64,000 nt of DNA from Malus domestica (GCF_042453785.1 NC_091665.1:6705501-6769500); one strand, 5' to 3'. Positions 45,124 through 56,189 are shown, counted from the stretch's first letter. Notes: generated by a model not told the origin, from the letters alone. Numbers and translations are program-made.

Positions 45124-45716
45124 AGGTGGAATTGGGTGGCTCTCTTCTCTCTTTTTTCTTTTCTGATGATTTGTTGGAAAGAAGTGGCTTGGACCTTTTG
45201 GGGATTTAAATGAGGATGGACGGACGGTTGGGATGGGGGAGAAGGAGAGGGATTGACGGTTGAGATGCGATGAGCTTTTATCCGGAATTTGAAGTTCATA
45301 GCCACTTATATCTTGAGGAGGAGATACCGAGATAAAGGATTTGACGCGTGGATAACTTTTAAAGGATAGCCTTTATTTTCTATGTTTTATAGGAGAAACT
45401 TTTTCTTATTAGAGTTTACACGAGTTAAATTTGATGGAAACTAATGAAAAATGTTTGAAAATTTTGAATTTTAACGATAAGGATAAAATAAAGGGTAAAG
45501 TGAATAGTACCAGTATTAATTTTTTTAGTGTAAAAATGTGGTTTTTCGTTAAAGTGAACAGTACCGAAAGTTTTTCATTAAAGTTCCCTAAATTTGTTCG
45601 TAAGTGTTTTTAAAATAATATAATGCGTTTTTAGATTACTAAAGTGTTTGCTTTTTTTTTTATGTGCTTGAACGCGCTTTTGGATAAAATTAGAAGTGCA
45701 TTTAGATTTTAAAATG
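45124..45716. other. ATPD promoter side and intergenic
   Basis: The first 300 bp on the right of ATPD are its upstream region. On the minus strand GGATAAAAGC and CTTTATCTCGG contain GATAA-type (I-box-like) elements seen in light-responsive plant genes; this is suggestive only. Beyond 45420 is AT-rich sequence without genes. Confidence 0.4.
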
Positions 45717-46047
45717 GAGTAATGTTATTCATACTATGTTTTGTATCATATTTTCATACCATCTTAGAAGGTATTTGATGTGGATAGTCACATCATTTAA
45801 GGTGGTATTTGATGTGGATAGCCACATCATTTGAAATAATTAGATTTTTAAATTTAGTTCATTATTTAATAAACTAATAATTAAGAAAAACTAGTTAATT
45901 AAATGATGATTGTGATATACGATGAATCTTTCTCATTCCTTTCCTTGGGTTTTGCAAAATTTTCAAATGATGCGACTGTCCACATCAGATGTCACCTAAA
46001 GTGGTATAGAAATATGGTATAAAAACATGGTATGAATAACATTACTC
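45717..46047. mobile_element. Mutator-type MITE, copy 2 (331 bp, reverse to copy 1)
   Basis: Ends GAGTAATGTTATTCATAC and GTATGAATAACATTACTC with a perfect 9-bp duplication TTTAAAATG (45708-45716 and 46048-46056). The interior matches the reverse complement of copy 1 (for example ATTTAGTTCATTATTTAATAA here against its complement there). It also has a small internal duplication of GGTATTTGATGTGGATAG. Confidence 0.9.
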
Positions 46048-46624
46048 TTTAAAATGTATTTGGACTACTTTCTGTTATATACTCTTTTTTTTTTTCACGA
46101 GTTATTTCTAATGTTTATCAAAGTATCACTTGTATTTTTATCAAAATATTGATGTGCTTTAATACAACCGCTAAAGCACAATTTCAGCATAAGTGTGTGT
46201 TAGACAAGCATTTTCGAATGGCCCTATCACAAATTATTAGTGCAGCATGCGTTGGATATTCTCATTTTTATTCAATTTTCTTTGAATTTTAAGATCCACT
46301 TGATCACTATATTGTTTTTATTTTTTAGTATTAACTTTTTGCAACTGAAGAGAAATGAAAAATGACGGTACGAGTGAAGGGAAGAAAAAAAAAATGAATG
46401 AAAATAAAATCGTAAAAGTGAAAATAACTTTAAAATAGTTTTTAGGTTTTTGGTGTTTCGGCTTCATTTTGTGTGCATTTTCTTATACGTTATTCTACAC
46501 TAATTTTTAATGTTAGGTTGGGCTAGCCTTAATGTGTCAAATAATCAAACAATGTGACAGGCACGCATTCTCCGTCCCTGTGTCAACCTCTATGTATTTC
46601 TTTTGTATTATTATTTTATATATA

Positions 46625-46683
46625 TCACAATTTATATGCACCCTCAATTAAATAGCTCTTTGTTTTAATTTTGTTTCTCCTTA
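46625..46683. repeat. 59-bp direct repeat, left copy
   Basis: TCACAATTTATATGCACC..TTTCTCCTTA, one mismatch from 47153-47211. The right copy is preceded by a further 15 bp of match (CATTCTCCGTCCCTG) that in the left copy lies 40 bp further away. Confidence 0.85.
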
Positions 46684-47152
46684 GACCATCTCCAACCTTT
46701 GGCTTAAAACCTAAAATTTTTAGCCTAGAAAATTTAGGTTTTAACCGATAAACAGTTTTTCTATTTCAACCATTCAGGCCTAAAATTTTAGCTCTATATT
46801 ATTAAAGAATGAATTTAGGCTTTTTTTAAAAACAAAATTATGTAGACTATCGTAAATTAATTTTATAAACATTTTAATCTAAAAATATTTAAATTCCAAT
46901 AAATATTGAAAAATCACTAAATTGTAAATTAATTTTGAGTTAAATAATTTTTTTTAATTATTTTAGCCATTGGATTTAAATTTGGACTGTTACATTTTTT
47001 TTTACCGTTAAATTTAATTATATTCGATCTCAACCGTTTGATTCAATAAATATATAAATATAAAACTAAAATAAAATTGTTTGAATCTAGGCCGTTGGAT
47101 TAACCACCACCCATTTAAAATGTTTGATAGTCACCCATTCTCCGTCCCTGTG

Positions 47153-47211
47153 TCACAATTTATATGCACCTTCAATTAAATAGCTCTTTGTTTTAATTTT
47201 GTTTCTCCTTA
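47153..47211. repeat. 59-bp direct repeat, right copy
   Basis: Matches 46625-46683 at 58 of 59 positions. The two copies flank 469 bp of AT-rich sequence starting GACCATCTCCAACC, which resembles the start of a short repeat seen in rosaceous intergenic DNA. Confidence 0.85.
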
Positions 47212-48197
47212 ATGTTCTTTTCTAGTGTTCACATTTGTTCTAAAAGAAAGAAGAACGAAAAGGAAGAAAATTTGATTGCGTGACAGATTTCGAGTATATT
47301 CTTGTTTTTTATTCATGAAAATTAAAAAACGAAACTTAAACATCATACAATATGTTTATTTTTGCCATCAAGTTCTGCTGTTGCTCCTCTGCTGCCCCCC
47401 GCCACGCTTCCGGCACGGCACCCATCACTGCCGTTGCTTCTCCCCTGCCCCCGACCATTACCGTCTGTCCACCAATCCCATTGTTGGTCCCTCTAGCACC
47501 GGTTGCTGTTGAGATCCGGTCGGATGGCAACGAGAAGGGGCGGAGGGGCTGGATCTCAACGAGAAAGGGCAAATGACTCCCCTCAAACTTCGTCGGGGAA
47601 ATGCTCTAGGAGGCTATCCAAGGATAGTCTCCGCTAGATTCCTCGTTATAGTCTTAAGCGTGAGTCTCAGTTCACTACCTATAGTTTTTTGGTTTTGAAC
47701 ATTTTATATATAAGTTTTTTTTCATACATCCGTTAAATTTTTCATTAGAATCTTCATTAACTAATGACGTGACGTTCACATGAATAATAATTGAGATTCA
47801 CATGCCAATATAAGCCCACGTGAATATTAAAAAATTAAAAACCTAAACTCCTTCCTCTATTCCCCCTCAGCTCTTCTCTTTCCCTCACTTCGAAGCTCCG
47901 AACCACTGAACCACCAGCAACCCAAATTCCGGATCAAAATTAACCACACCCCAAACTCAGCCATGGCTTCTCCCTCCTCACAACTCCAAGATCTGCAACT
48001 CCCTTTTAAAAGTTTAAAACCATCAGCCCTCATCAGAGGCAACCACACATCCGCCCCATTCTGCTCCCTCTAAACCAAAACCCCAATAGATTTCTTTAAG
48101 TTAAAACAATTAAATTTATTTTTTTCGATTTCTATTCCCAAAACAGATAGAAAAAAATTCGTTTGTAGAGAAAAAGGTATATATTTTGCAGAGATAA
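47212..48197. other. Intergenic
   Basis: Overlapping short ORFs at 47276-47576 on both strands and at 47857-48048 have no recognised motif. No gene supported. Confidence 0.4.
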
Positions 48198-48449
48198 GAC
48201 CCCGGGTCAGTGGTGGGTCACGAGTACGGGATGACCGAGACAGCAGGGATCATGCTGTCGTGCGCATGGAAGCCGGAGTGGAACAAACTCCCGGCGATAG
48301 AGCAGGCGAGGCTGAAGGCGAGGCAGGGAGTGATGATGATCGGGATAGTGCAGGCGGATGTGGTGAATCCAGATACGGGTCTGGGTGTGAATCGGGACGG
48401 GTTGGAAATCAGGGAGATAGTTTTGAGAGGCGGGTGCATGATGCTCGGG
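48198..48449 (+). pseudogene. Isolated exon of an acyl-activating enzyme (AMP-binding family)
   Basis: Open frame reading SVVGHEYGMTETAGIM, SCAWKPEWNKLPA, ARLKARQGV, VVNPDTG and LRGGCMMLG. This matches the plant AAE1/benzoate- or butyrate-CoA ligase type: the YGMTE motif (adenylation motif A5) and the substrate-pocket region that follows. These enzymes activate carboxylic acids with ATP and CoA. The exon ends in a good donor (CTCGG then GTAAGG at 48450), and a GCAG acceptor lies at 48187-48190, but a TAA in frame at 48195 precludes clean use. No other exon of the roughly 550-residue enzyme is in the surrounding 10 kb, so this is a fragment or a captured exon. Confidence 0.75.
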
Positions 48450-48595
48450 TAAGGTAGGGTTGATTTTGATCTGGAGTTTGGTTGGTTGGTGGTTTAGAAG
48501 TTAGGAGCTTTGAAGCGAGAGAGAGGATCTGATGGGGAAAAGAGGAAGCGGAATAAAGGAAGGGGCTTTTAGGTTTTTAATTTTTTTAATTTTTA

Positions 48596-49221
48596 AAGAG
48601 TGCTACTAAACCCACCCAGGTCCTATTTTCCCACCCACATGATAATCTCACTCATCATAAAAAATTAAAAAAATAAAATGTTATTTCCCCAACCACCATT
48701 ATTCCCAAAATAACCATAATATTTTTTTAAATAACACTAATATATCTTTAAATAATATTATAATTAAATAAATAAAAATAGAAAAAATGAAAGAAAATGC
48801 AAGACCTAAGAGCTAGACATTTATCATCTCCTTCACACCTATCGTCGCCCTACAAAGACCCCGGACCCCCAAACCACTCTTCTTCCTCATTTTTTGTCAA
48901 AACCGCAGATCTCACACTCAATTCTCTTTTTTTCTCCATTGAAGTTTCTCGCCTTCGTCCAGCACATGCTCATTCCTTCCACCAACCTTTCGGCCGATTC
49001 TAACCCAAATCTTTCCCAACCTCTTTCCCCCAAAGATATCACACCCCATCCACCATTATTTATTTATTATTTTAAATTATTTTTTGTCTTTTCAAAATTT
49101 TAGTACTGAAATAAATAGGGGTTTAAGAGTCTTCTTTTAAAAGGATAAATATGTTATTAACATTTTCATTAAATGATGGGTGGGGAAATAAGACAACGGG
49201 TGGAAATATCACCAGTCTTTT
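48596..49221. mobile_element. Possible MITE with imperfect inverted ends
   Basis: Left end AGTGCTACTAAACCCACCCAGGTCCTATTTTCCCACCCA; the right end, reversed, gives AGACTGGTGATATTT then CCACCCGTTGTCTTATTTCCCCACCCA. The ends are related but imperfect, and the flanks are both T/A runs, so the duplication is unclear. No coding capacity. Confidence 0.4.
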
Positions 49222-49378
49222 TAAAATGGGTCGAGTTGAACCGGGCTACCCTGTTTTACATTTTTAATCAAGTGTTGTTTAGTTTTAATTATGTGCCTTT
49301 CCAAAAACAAAGCAAAAATATAATTATGTGCCAATTCTATAAATGCTTTTAAATAAAAACTAAGAAAGTTATGCCATG

Positions 49379-49382
<4 letters not shown>

Positions 49383-49422
<40 letters not shown>
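49383..49422. repeat. (AT)20 microsatellite
   Basis: Forty bases of uninterrupted AT repeats, at the left edge of the LTR fragment. Confidence 0.95.
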
Positions 49423-49425
<3 letters not shown>

Positions 49426-49984
49426 ATAAAATACTATGAGATAGTTGAGTTTAGATTTCATCGTGATATATCCATATGCATATTACAATAAATAATTATC
49501 GTGAACTATGAATGGCTTGATCCCTGTTTAGGGTACGTAGGCAATCTAACAAAACGTTAGATGCAGCCATATAATAAATGAGAACGAATAATCGTGACAA
49601 TAGTCTAGTTTGGGAAATTGAGTAGTTTGAGGGACATTGGTGGAAAGATTATAAGATTTGACCCTATGTTTTAGTGGTTAAATGTAGATCATAAATCATT
49701 GCATGAATAATCAAGAAATTGAAGTAAGGAAAGGGAATTAATTGATAGTTAATTTAACTAGTGTTTAATTAGACTTATCGTCGATGATTACTCCCAAAAG
49801 TAAATAGTTTGGGAATGGGTCATTACAGTTTATGCATCCTAGACCATTTGTTTGTATGTTTATATATCTAGAAATATTATGAAATGTTTTAAGTTTAGAT
49901 TTCATCATGGCATATCCATACGTATATTCCTTGCACATAATTATTGTGAACGCTCTGAAGTGCAAAGGTTAATGCAGGACACTC

Positions 49985-50024
49985 AGGTAAGTTCAGGTAA
50001 GTTTAGGTAAGTTCAAGTAAGTTT
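49985..50024 (+). repeat. Four tandem copies of AGGTAAGTTY
   Basis: Exact 10-bp spacing. Three of four units contain AGGTAAGT, the consensus 5' splice donor; the fourth is AAGTAAGT. Confidence 0.9.
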
Positions 50025-50093
50025 ACGGTATTAGTTGAACTGATGTGGTTATGGTATGACTACATTTATGTTTCAAGTAACTCCAACACGGTC

Positions 50094-50455
50094 ATATAGG
50101 TCACTAGAAGTGACTCCGACTTACATGCTAGCCATGATTAATAAGATATGTGATGAGATATGAATATGTCGTATAGGTCACTAGAAGTGACTCCGACTTA
50201 CATGCTAGCCATGATTGATGAGATATGTGATGAGATATGAATATGTCGTATAGGTCATTAAAAGTGACTCCGACTTATATGCTAGCCATGATTGATGAAT
50301 AGGTCATATAGGTCACTAGAAGTGACTCCGACTTATATGCTAGCCATGATTGATGAGATATGTGATGAGATATGAATATGTCGTACAGGTCACTAGAGGT
50401 GACTCCGACTTACATGCCAGCCATGATTGATGAGATATGTGATGAAATGCTAGTA
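50094..50455 (+). repeat. 77-bp tandem array
   Basis: Units begin RTATAGGTCACTAGAAGTGA at 50094, 50171, 50248, 50306 and 50383; one is shortened to 58 bp. Each holds CTCCGACTTACATGCTAGCC. Shorter derivatives (GCTAGCATAT with GTGATGA) continue to about 50650. Confidence 0.9.
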
Positions 50456-51102
50456 TATATTTATGATGAGATATGTGATGAATTGCTAGCATATATTTAT
50501 GATGGGATATGTGATGAAATGCTAGCATATATATAATGAATATATGTGATGAGCTAGCATATGTGGTGAATACGTGTTGAGCTAGCATATGTGGTGAATA
50601 CGTGGTGAGCTAGCAGACGTGATGAATATGCTATAAGTTAGCATATGATTATAAATATGTGAAGCATGACTTGAATTGATATATATTTATATTCTAAGTC
50701 TAGAAATTATACAGATGTTATAGCAAAAGGTTATAGAAATTTATATGGTTTCTATTAAAATTTTATTTACTGGGCCACTCATAATTTATCTTGTCTTCAT
50801 CCTCTAGGTCTTCTTAGCTGAGCTTTCTTATCGTCGAGGAATCGTGGCGATTCTTAGTATTGGAGATTATTCGAGGGTACGATTCTTAATTCACTTTTCT
50901 GTACTTGCTTATGCTCTAATGTCACGTGTGAAGTGGGTTCATTCCCGCTCACCTGTGCACTCTGGTATTTAGGCACTCTTAGGTTTAAATTTATTCACAA
51001 TATTTCCACATCATCACACTTTATGGCTTCGTCACATTCCAGGTGTTAGCCAGCACAGCTCGATTCGGAGTCCTAATGGACATTCCGGGTCGGGGTGTGT
51101 CA

Positions 51103-51207
51103 AACTCTTCTCTTATGACACTCTTTGTACTCCCTATATCTATCATAGCCGTTGTTTGTATCTTATGTTCTTTTGCTAATTCTATTTCACAATTTATGGT
51201 AATTAAA
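51103..51207 (-). pseudogene. Start of viral aspartic protease (partial)
   Basis: Just after the capsid stop, an open minus-strand frame contains a protease N-terminal pattern (CEIELAKEH then MIDIGSTKSVI). The active-site triad D-T/S-G appears as D-I-G, so the middle residue is altered. The sequence stops at the LTR edge after about 35 codons. No flap or C-terminal part is present. Confidence 0.65.
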
Positions 51208-51210
51208 GAA

Positions 51211-52890
51211 CTATTTTTTTGGTTTTTCTATACTATGAACAATATTTTCTAATATTTTAGTATTTTCTGCTGAATTAACTTCTAATAACCTATTATTATA
51301 ACACTTTTCACATAATATTGAATATGTATTATAGTATTTATTTGCAATTAATTTATTACACTTATGACATTTTTCTGGCCAACCTAAATTAATGTATTTA
51401 TATTCTTCTTCATGTTGTTCTTCTATGAATGCACACATATACTCCTCTAGATCACTATTTGTGCTACTTGAATATTCTGAGTCTGAATCTATCATGCTAA
51501 TACTCTCTATACTATAAATACTCTCATTATCACTTAAATCATCTAAACTGTATATTAACTGAATATCCTCATCTTCTTCTAACTTAAACAACTCCATCAA
51601 ATGTAATTTTTCTTTCAACTGTTTACCTAATTTTGGACATTTAGGTCTAATATGTCCAGCTTCTCCACATGAATACCATTTACAACTACTCTTATTTTTT
51701 GGCGCTTTATATTTTCTAATCCAAGGTCTGCCACTTCTTTTTCTAAATTGTTTTGGAATATATTTTCTCTTCCTATATGTTCTTGAAAGTCTTATACTGA
51801 AATTCGTATGCTGTTTGTAAGGTTTATATGACTTGTATTTCTTTTTGTATATTTTCTTATGCTTATTTTTCTTATGGCAACCATATTGTTGTGGTACATC
51901 TATATTTTTACAACTCATGTAAAATTGTTTCCTAATTTATCTCTTAGCTTTTATTTGACTACACTCTTGTCTAAGTATATCATATACATGTTGAATTCTA
52001 GGTCCTATTGCAATATCATTCTTCTTTGGATGCTTTTGCCATTTATTCCAAATCTTTTCACATATTGGTCATTTTATTTTTGTCATATAAGTATCTAATA
52101 AATTAATATCACTAATTCTACCTGTTCTTCCTAAATATTTAAAGAAATCTGTGGTATACTCTGTTATATACTGTAAATCACAAATTTGTAATTGTTCTAA
52201 ATTTCTAATTGCTCTTATTTGTTCTTGTTTGCTTCTGCCATCTAACCTATTATGATCTAAAAACTCTTGTCTAATCAAAGTAACAAAACCATCATCAATA
52301 TTAAAATGTGTTTTAGCTACCTGATGCTATTCTGGATTTTGGACTTTCCATGACTAGAAATAATCAAAAACTAAACCATCCAAAGTATGCTCAAAGTAAT
52401 CTAACATATTTTGTGAATTACTAAAATCTAACATTAATGCTGCATGTACGCAACATTTTTCCCATCTCTCAATCGTTCTTTCCCAATCTTATGGATCTAC
52501 ATTATCTAAATTTAATATATTATCAGCTATATTAATTTGTTCTAACCCTCTCAAATATGGAATCCTATTTTTTCTAGGTTTTATCATATTTTCTTCTATA
52601 TAATCTACTTTTGCTTTTTCATTATATTGTTCTTTTGTTGGTCTCAAAAATTGTTGATCAGTTCTACTTGCGTGTCCTGGATTTTCTACTCTTAATGTAC
52701 TACTTTCTTATGCTGGATTACATTATGCTTTCAATTCTAATAAATTATTATATTCTTTTGATCCTAAAATATGTTCCACTCCTATTTCTAAGATTAAATT
52801 TTTCATCTCTTCGTCTGAAATTCTATGTAGTCCTAAATCATATGTCTTATATTTTTCCAAATATTGTTCTTCATCTAAATGATCAATATC
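51211..52890 (-). pseudogene. Viral capsid-protein region
   Basis: The 3' part (51211-51918) is open for 235 codons and shows typical caulimovirid capsid features in order: a Lys/Arg-rich stretch (residues about 17-75), a CCHC-type zinc knuckle, an acidic Ser/Asp-rich stretch, and a second Cys cluster (CHKC, then CEKC 15 residues on) as in badnavirus capsids. In the knuckle the first Cys position is Trp (KWYSC..H..C). Upstream, 52069-52278 and other short open pieces carry the capsid core, split by several stops. In live viruses this protein packages the genome in the particle; this copy could not make it. Confidence 0.8.
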
Positions 52891-53607
52891 TTATATAAGC
52901 TTATCTACAATATGATCAAAGTTTTGCTCAACTAAATTAATATCTAAATTATCAAAAGCCATATGTATACTCTCATTTTCGATTTCACTTTCATCTTCTT
53001 CTATTTTTTCTAGTTGCTTATAGTTACTAAACCTAATTGTTGCTTGACTTGTACTAGTTTCATATATTGGTACTTTATCTGGTTGTCTATTTGTTGCTAC
53101 TTGTAAATTAGGTAATGTCCACTGAGTTCCTTCTAAAAAGCTATTATCTACGGGTTTTGCTTCTATCATATTTACATGTTTACTACCAAATGTTTGAACT
53201 AAATTTTGAAACTCTAAATTAAACTTATGATTATATCTATCAGACACTTTACCTATATACATTAAGCTAATACACAAATTTTTATACTCTCCTTTCATAT
53301 TATAATTTTTCGTTCTTATGCTCACTTTAATATATTTACTAAATTCATTAATCGTCTTAACATAATTTAGAATACAACCTATGACTGCTAAGTTTGAACT
53401 TAAGTCTACTTTAGCTGTTGCTATTGCTGCTTATTGGTGATTATCCCATCTATCATCATATATGTATACTAATGCTTTTGTGCCTACTTGTGCTCTGGTT
53501 AATCCTGCTATTCCAATTAATATTGTTCCTATATGAATCTGACTAAAACGTGATTTTCTCAAATAAGTAACTGCTTCTTTACTAATTAAATTAAGTGTGA
53601 CTTCTTT
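52891..53607 (-). pseudogene. Viral movement-protein region, C-terminal part
   Basis: Two open segments (53431-53607 and 52891-53325) match the caulimovirid movement-protein core, with patterns such as IHIGTILIGIAGLT, VYIYDDRW and IGKVSDRYNHKF. Such proteins widen plasmodesmata for cell-to-cell spread. A stop-containing gap separates the two, and the N-terminal part lies on the other side of the solo LTR. Confidence 0.8.
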
Positions 53608-55976
53608 TGACACACCTCGACCTGGAAAGGTCGAAGCATGCTGGCCATCACCGTGAGGTGACGTAACCATAAGGGTAAGTGATGCAAAAAGTGAATAAAA
53701 TTAAAACTAATTAGAACTAAACAGTGAAAGAGTGCGCAATCGTGAGTTGAACCCACTACAATTATTCAAAGCGTAATAGACAGTGAGACTACAGAAGAGT
53801 AGTCAAAACAACCAAAGTACACTTATTACATAATAGTGATAAGTTCATATGTCTAAACAGAAGAAAATATCAGAACTGCCGAGATTCCTCGAGTGCTGCA
53901 AAAAGTACAGCTATCTAGGTTCTAGAGGGGCGAAAAACAAAGTTGAGTGGGTCAGCAAAACAATGTTTATAAGAAAACCTTTAACTTTGAAAATATTAAC
54001 CCCTCGCCGTAAAACAAATATAGTTTCCTTAAAATATACTACTCAAGTATAGTAATTTGATAATATTATGGCAGTAATATAACCAGGAATATGCCAAGTA
54101 ATGATGTATCAAATACCACAATAATAATCATGTGATAATCAAGTATAACTAAGTGTTCATCCATCTAAGCTGACACACAAGTTCGAACATATAGTTTCTG
54201 TCACGAACAGGACTGGGTGTAATCAATATTCTCTAGTACTACGATCACGTGAAGACTGGTGCAGAAGCACATCATATACAAGTCGGATTGCCTAATGCAA
54301 TCTACCTAACAAGACTGGCACCTAACTTGGATCCAAGGCAAGCGAATGGTGCAGATGTGAACATATACGTGAAAGACTGGCCCTCGCCCTGGGGCGAGTA
54401 CTAACACCGGGATGCAGCAAGATGAGCATGTATATAAGTATGTATGAATGACTTGACAGTAATATCTCAGCCATATAGCAGCATTTATCACAATATATAT
54501 CACAATAACGATACTTGGCAATATAAGCGTAAAAGTGAAGTAAATACGCATTTATGGAAACTATAAATATGTATAGGTATAAAACAACTACCCACTCACA
54601 AGTACATTGTTAGGTCGTAGCCCCCAAGCCTAACTTGGCCTTGTAAATCCTCGGGATAAGTTTCCCCTATATGTGAAATAACTAAAATAACATTAATTAA
54701 AGCACATAACGGAAACCTAAATAAAACCCCCATAGTTTGCTCAAACCTAGGGTTTAAATATATGAAATCGATCTACTCAATGACACGAACACACACGTGG
54801 TGACCACACGCCGACTGGAGGCCGAACACCCTGCCCAAAGTGGCTGTACAAAATGGTCACACGCGTCCACGCGCCCACGAGTACAGGTGTACTCACCTTC
54901 CTCGTGATTTTCTGCAGTTTTTGCAGCTTCCAGAGCTCTAACGAGCTCGATTCTTAACCAAATCCACTTCTACAAAAGCCAAATTAAAGCTAGAAATGTG
55001 ATGTATCGATCCCAATTCACAGAAAGTTTGAATACGGGCCATGTTATTCAGAAATTTGGCCTGAAAGTGGCCAAATGACCACGGTTGCAAATTTTCCAGA
55101 AACTGAAATTTTCTTCCCAACTTCCAGATTTGATTTCTAACTCGTTACTTAACCAAACTCAGTGATTCAAAAGCCATTATGAAGTTAGGAATGTAAAGAA
55201 CAAGTTTGTACCTAGTAGGAGCCCAAATGTGGTCGAGGTTGACCGGAAAATTGGGTTGAAAGTGACCAAATGGTCATGGTCCTTGACTGAAAGACGTGCA
55301 AGTTCTTCTTCTTCTTGAATTTTCTGGGTAAAACCATACATTCAAAACACAAACAAGAGATCAATATCAACCCATAGAAGTGAAATGAAGGTTTTAAGGG
55401 TTTCTCGAGGCTTACCTAAGTCATGAATGGCCTGAAAATCGTTATGTCGAACTCGCCAAGTCGACCTTCCAAGTTGGTGAGTCAAAACTCGTCTACACCA
55501 GATTTCAGGGACATGGTTGTGATCGTGGGACTGAGATGAACACAATGGTGTAGATGGTTTGTCACGTTTGTGAGTTTTGGTGTGTTTTTGTGAAGGTTGC
55601 AGAGAGGAAGAGGGAGCTCGGCGAGGGAGAAAGAGAAGAGAAAGAGAGTGATGTGAGGTTGCTTTTCTGATTGGGGGACAGAAATGAGGGAGAGATGGGA
55701 TAGGTGAGGGAGTCAATAATGGATGAGGGTGCACGGGATGGACTAGGTAGAAGTTAGGGATAGACTTTAGACTTTTGTATTGAAAAGAGTATTGAAAATC
55801 TATCCATAATAGTATTTTCGTACACCCGCAACAACGTGTACAATTAAATGCGATAGCGAGAAATGAAAAGGGAAATAGATAAGAATAAGTCCACGTCACT
55901 TGCCAATAAGGGCATAATTGTTAAATTACATATTCGGGGAGAAATTACATATGAAAATTAGGGACGGGTCGTCACA
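53608..55976 (-). mobile_element. Solo LTR inserted in the viral movement-protein region (2,369 bp)
   Basis: On the minus strand it begins TGTGACGACCCGTCCC (at 55976) and ends CCAGGTCGAGGTGTGTCA (at 53608). A perfect 5-bp duplication TCTTT flanks it (53603-53607 and 55977-55981). No polymerase sequence lies inside, so it is a solo LTR. Same lineage as the LTR ending at 51102. Short ORFs inside have no domain. Confidence 0.9.
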
Positions 55977-56182
55977 TCTTTATCAATACAGCTAACTTCA
56001 TGTTGACTGATGCTACTTACAATTCTACTTCTGTTTTCAAATAAACCTAATTGATACAAGTTATATTTATTTTTCTGTGTTCTCTCGAAACCTCTTCGAA
56101 TAAATTCTTGTGCTTCTTCTTCATTTGGATAAATATCTGCAGCTCTAACTACTTCTTTTCCTTTTTTCCTAAAGAGTTCCAT
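55977..56182 (-). pseudogene. Viral polyprotein start, N-terminal to movement protein
   Basis: Opens at an ATG at 56182, just inside the end of the upstream ORF2 region, as in viruses that start ORF3 by leaky scanning. About 68 codons are open up to the solo LTR. Content is charged with no known motif in this part (KKGKEVVRAADIYPNEEE). Confidence 0.65.
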
Positions 56183-56189
56183 TTTCTAT

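Larger units (their letters stand above)
49423..51102 (+). mobile_element. Truncated Gypsy LTR (right end intact)
   Basis: Ends CCGGGTCGGGGTGTGTCA at 51102, directly against endogenous-virus sequence. Its right part is similar in layout to the end of the solo LTR at 53608-55976 (GTGGGTTCA..GCACTCT..TTATTCAC..GTCA-CGAC-GG-GTGTGTCA), so the two belong to one LTR lineage in opposite orientation. The left end is missing. Inside are a fourfold 10-bp repeat (49985-50024), a 77-bp tandem array, and a block at 49502-49580 also seen at 23179. Segments near 49450 and 49892 are about 60-bp diverged duplicates. Confidence 0.65.

Noticed and set aside
44925..45305. Pro/Ser-rich minus-strand ORF overlapping the ATPD start
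   Set aside because: Out-of-frame reading of the transit peptide region.
47276..47576. Overlapping Pro/Cys-rich ORFs
   Set aside because: Both strands are equally open; low-complexity with no motif or splice context.
50094..50455. CRISPR-like array
   Set aside because: The whole 77-bp unit repeats with no unique spacers; this is a eukaryotic minisatellite in an LTR.
51103..53607. Ty3/Gypsy gag as an explanation of the CCHC ORF
   Set aside because: The neighbouring movement-protein region, the second Cys cluster, the Met-tRNA site with promoter spacing, and the absence of paired LTRs all favour a caulimovirid over a retrotransposon.
53849..54052. ORF inside the solo LTR
   Set aside because: No domain; lies within LTR sequence bounded by a perfect target duplication.
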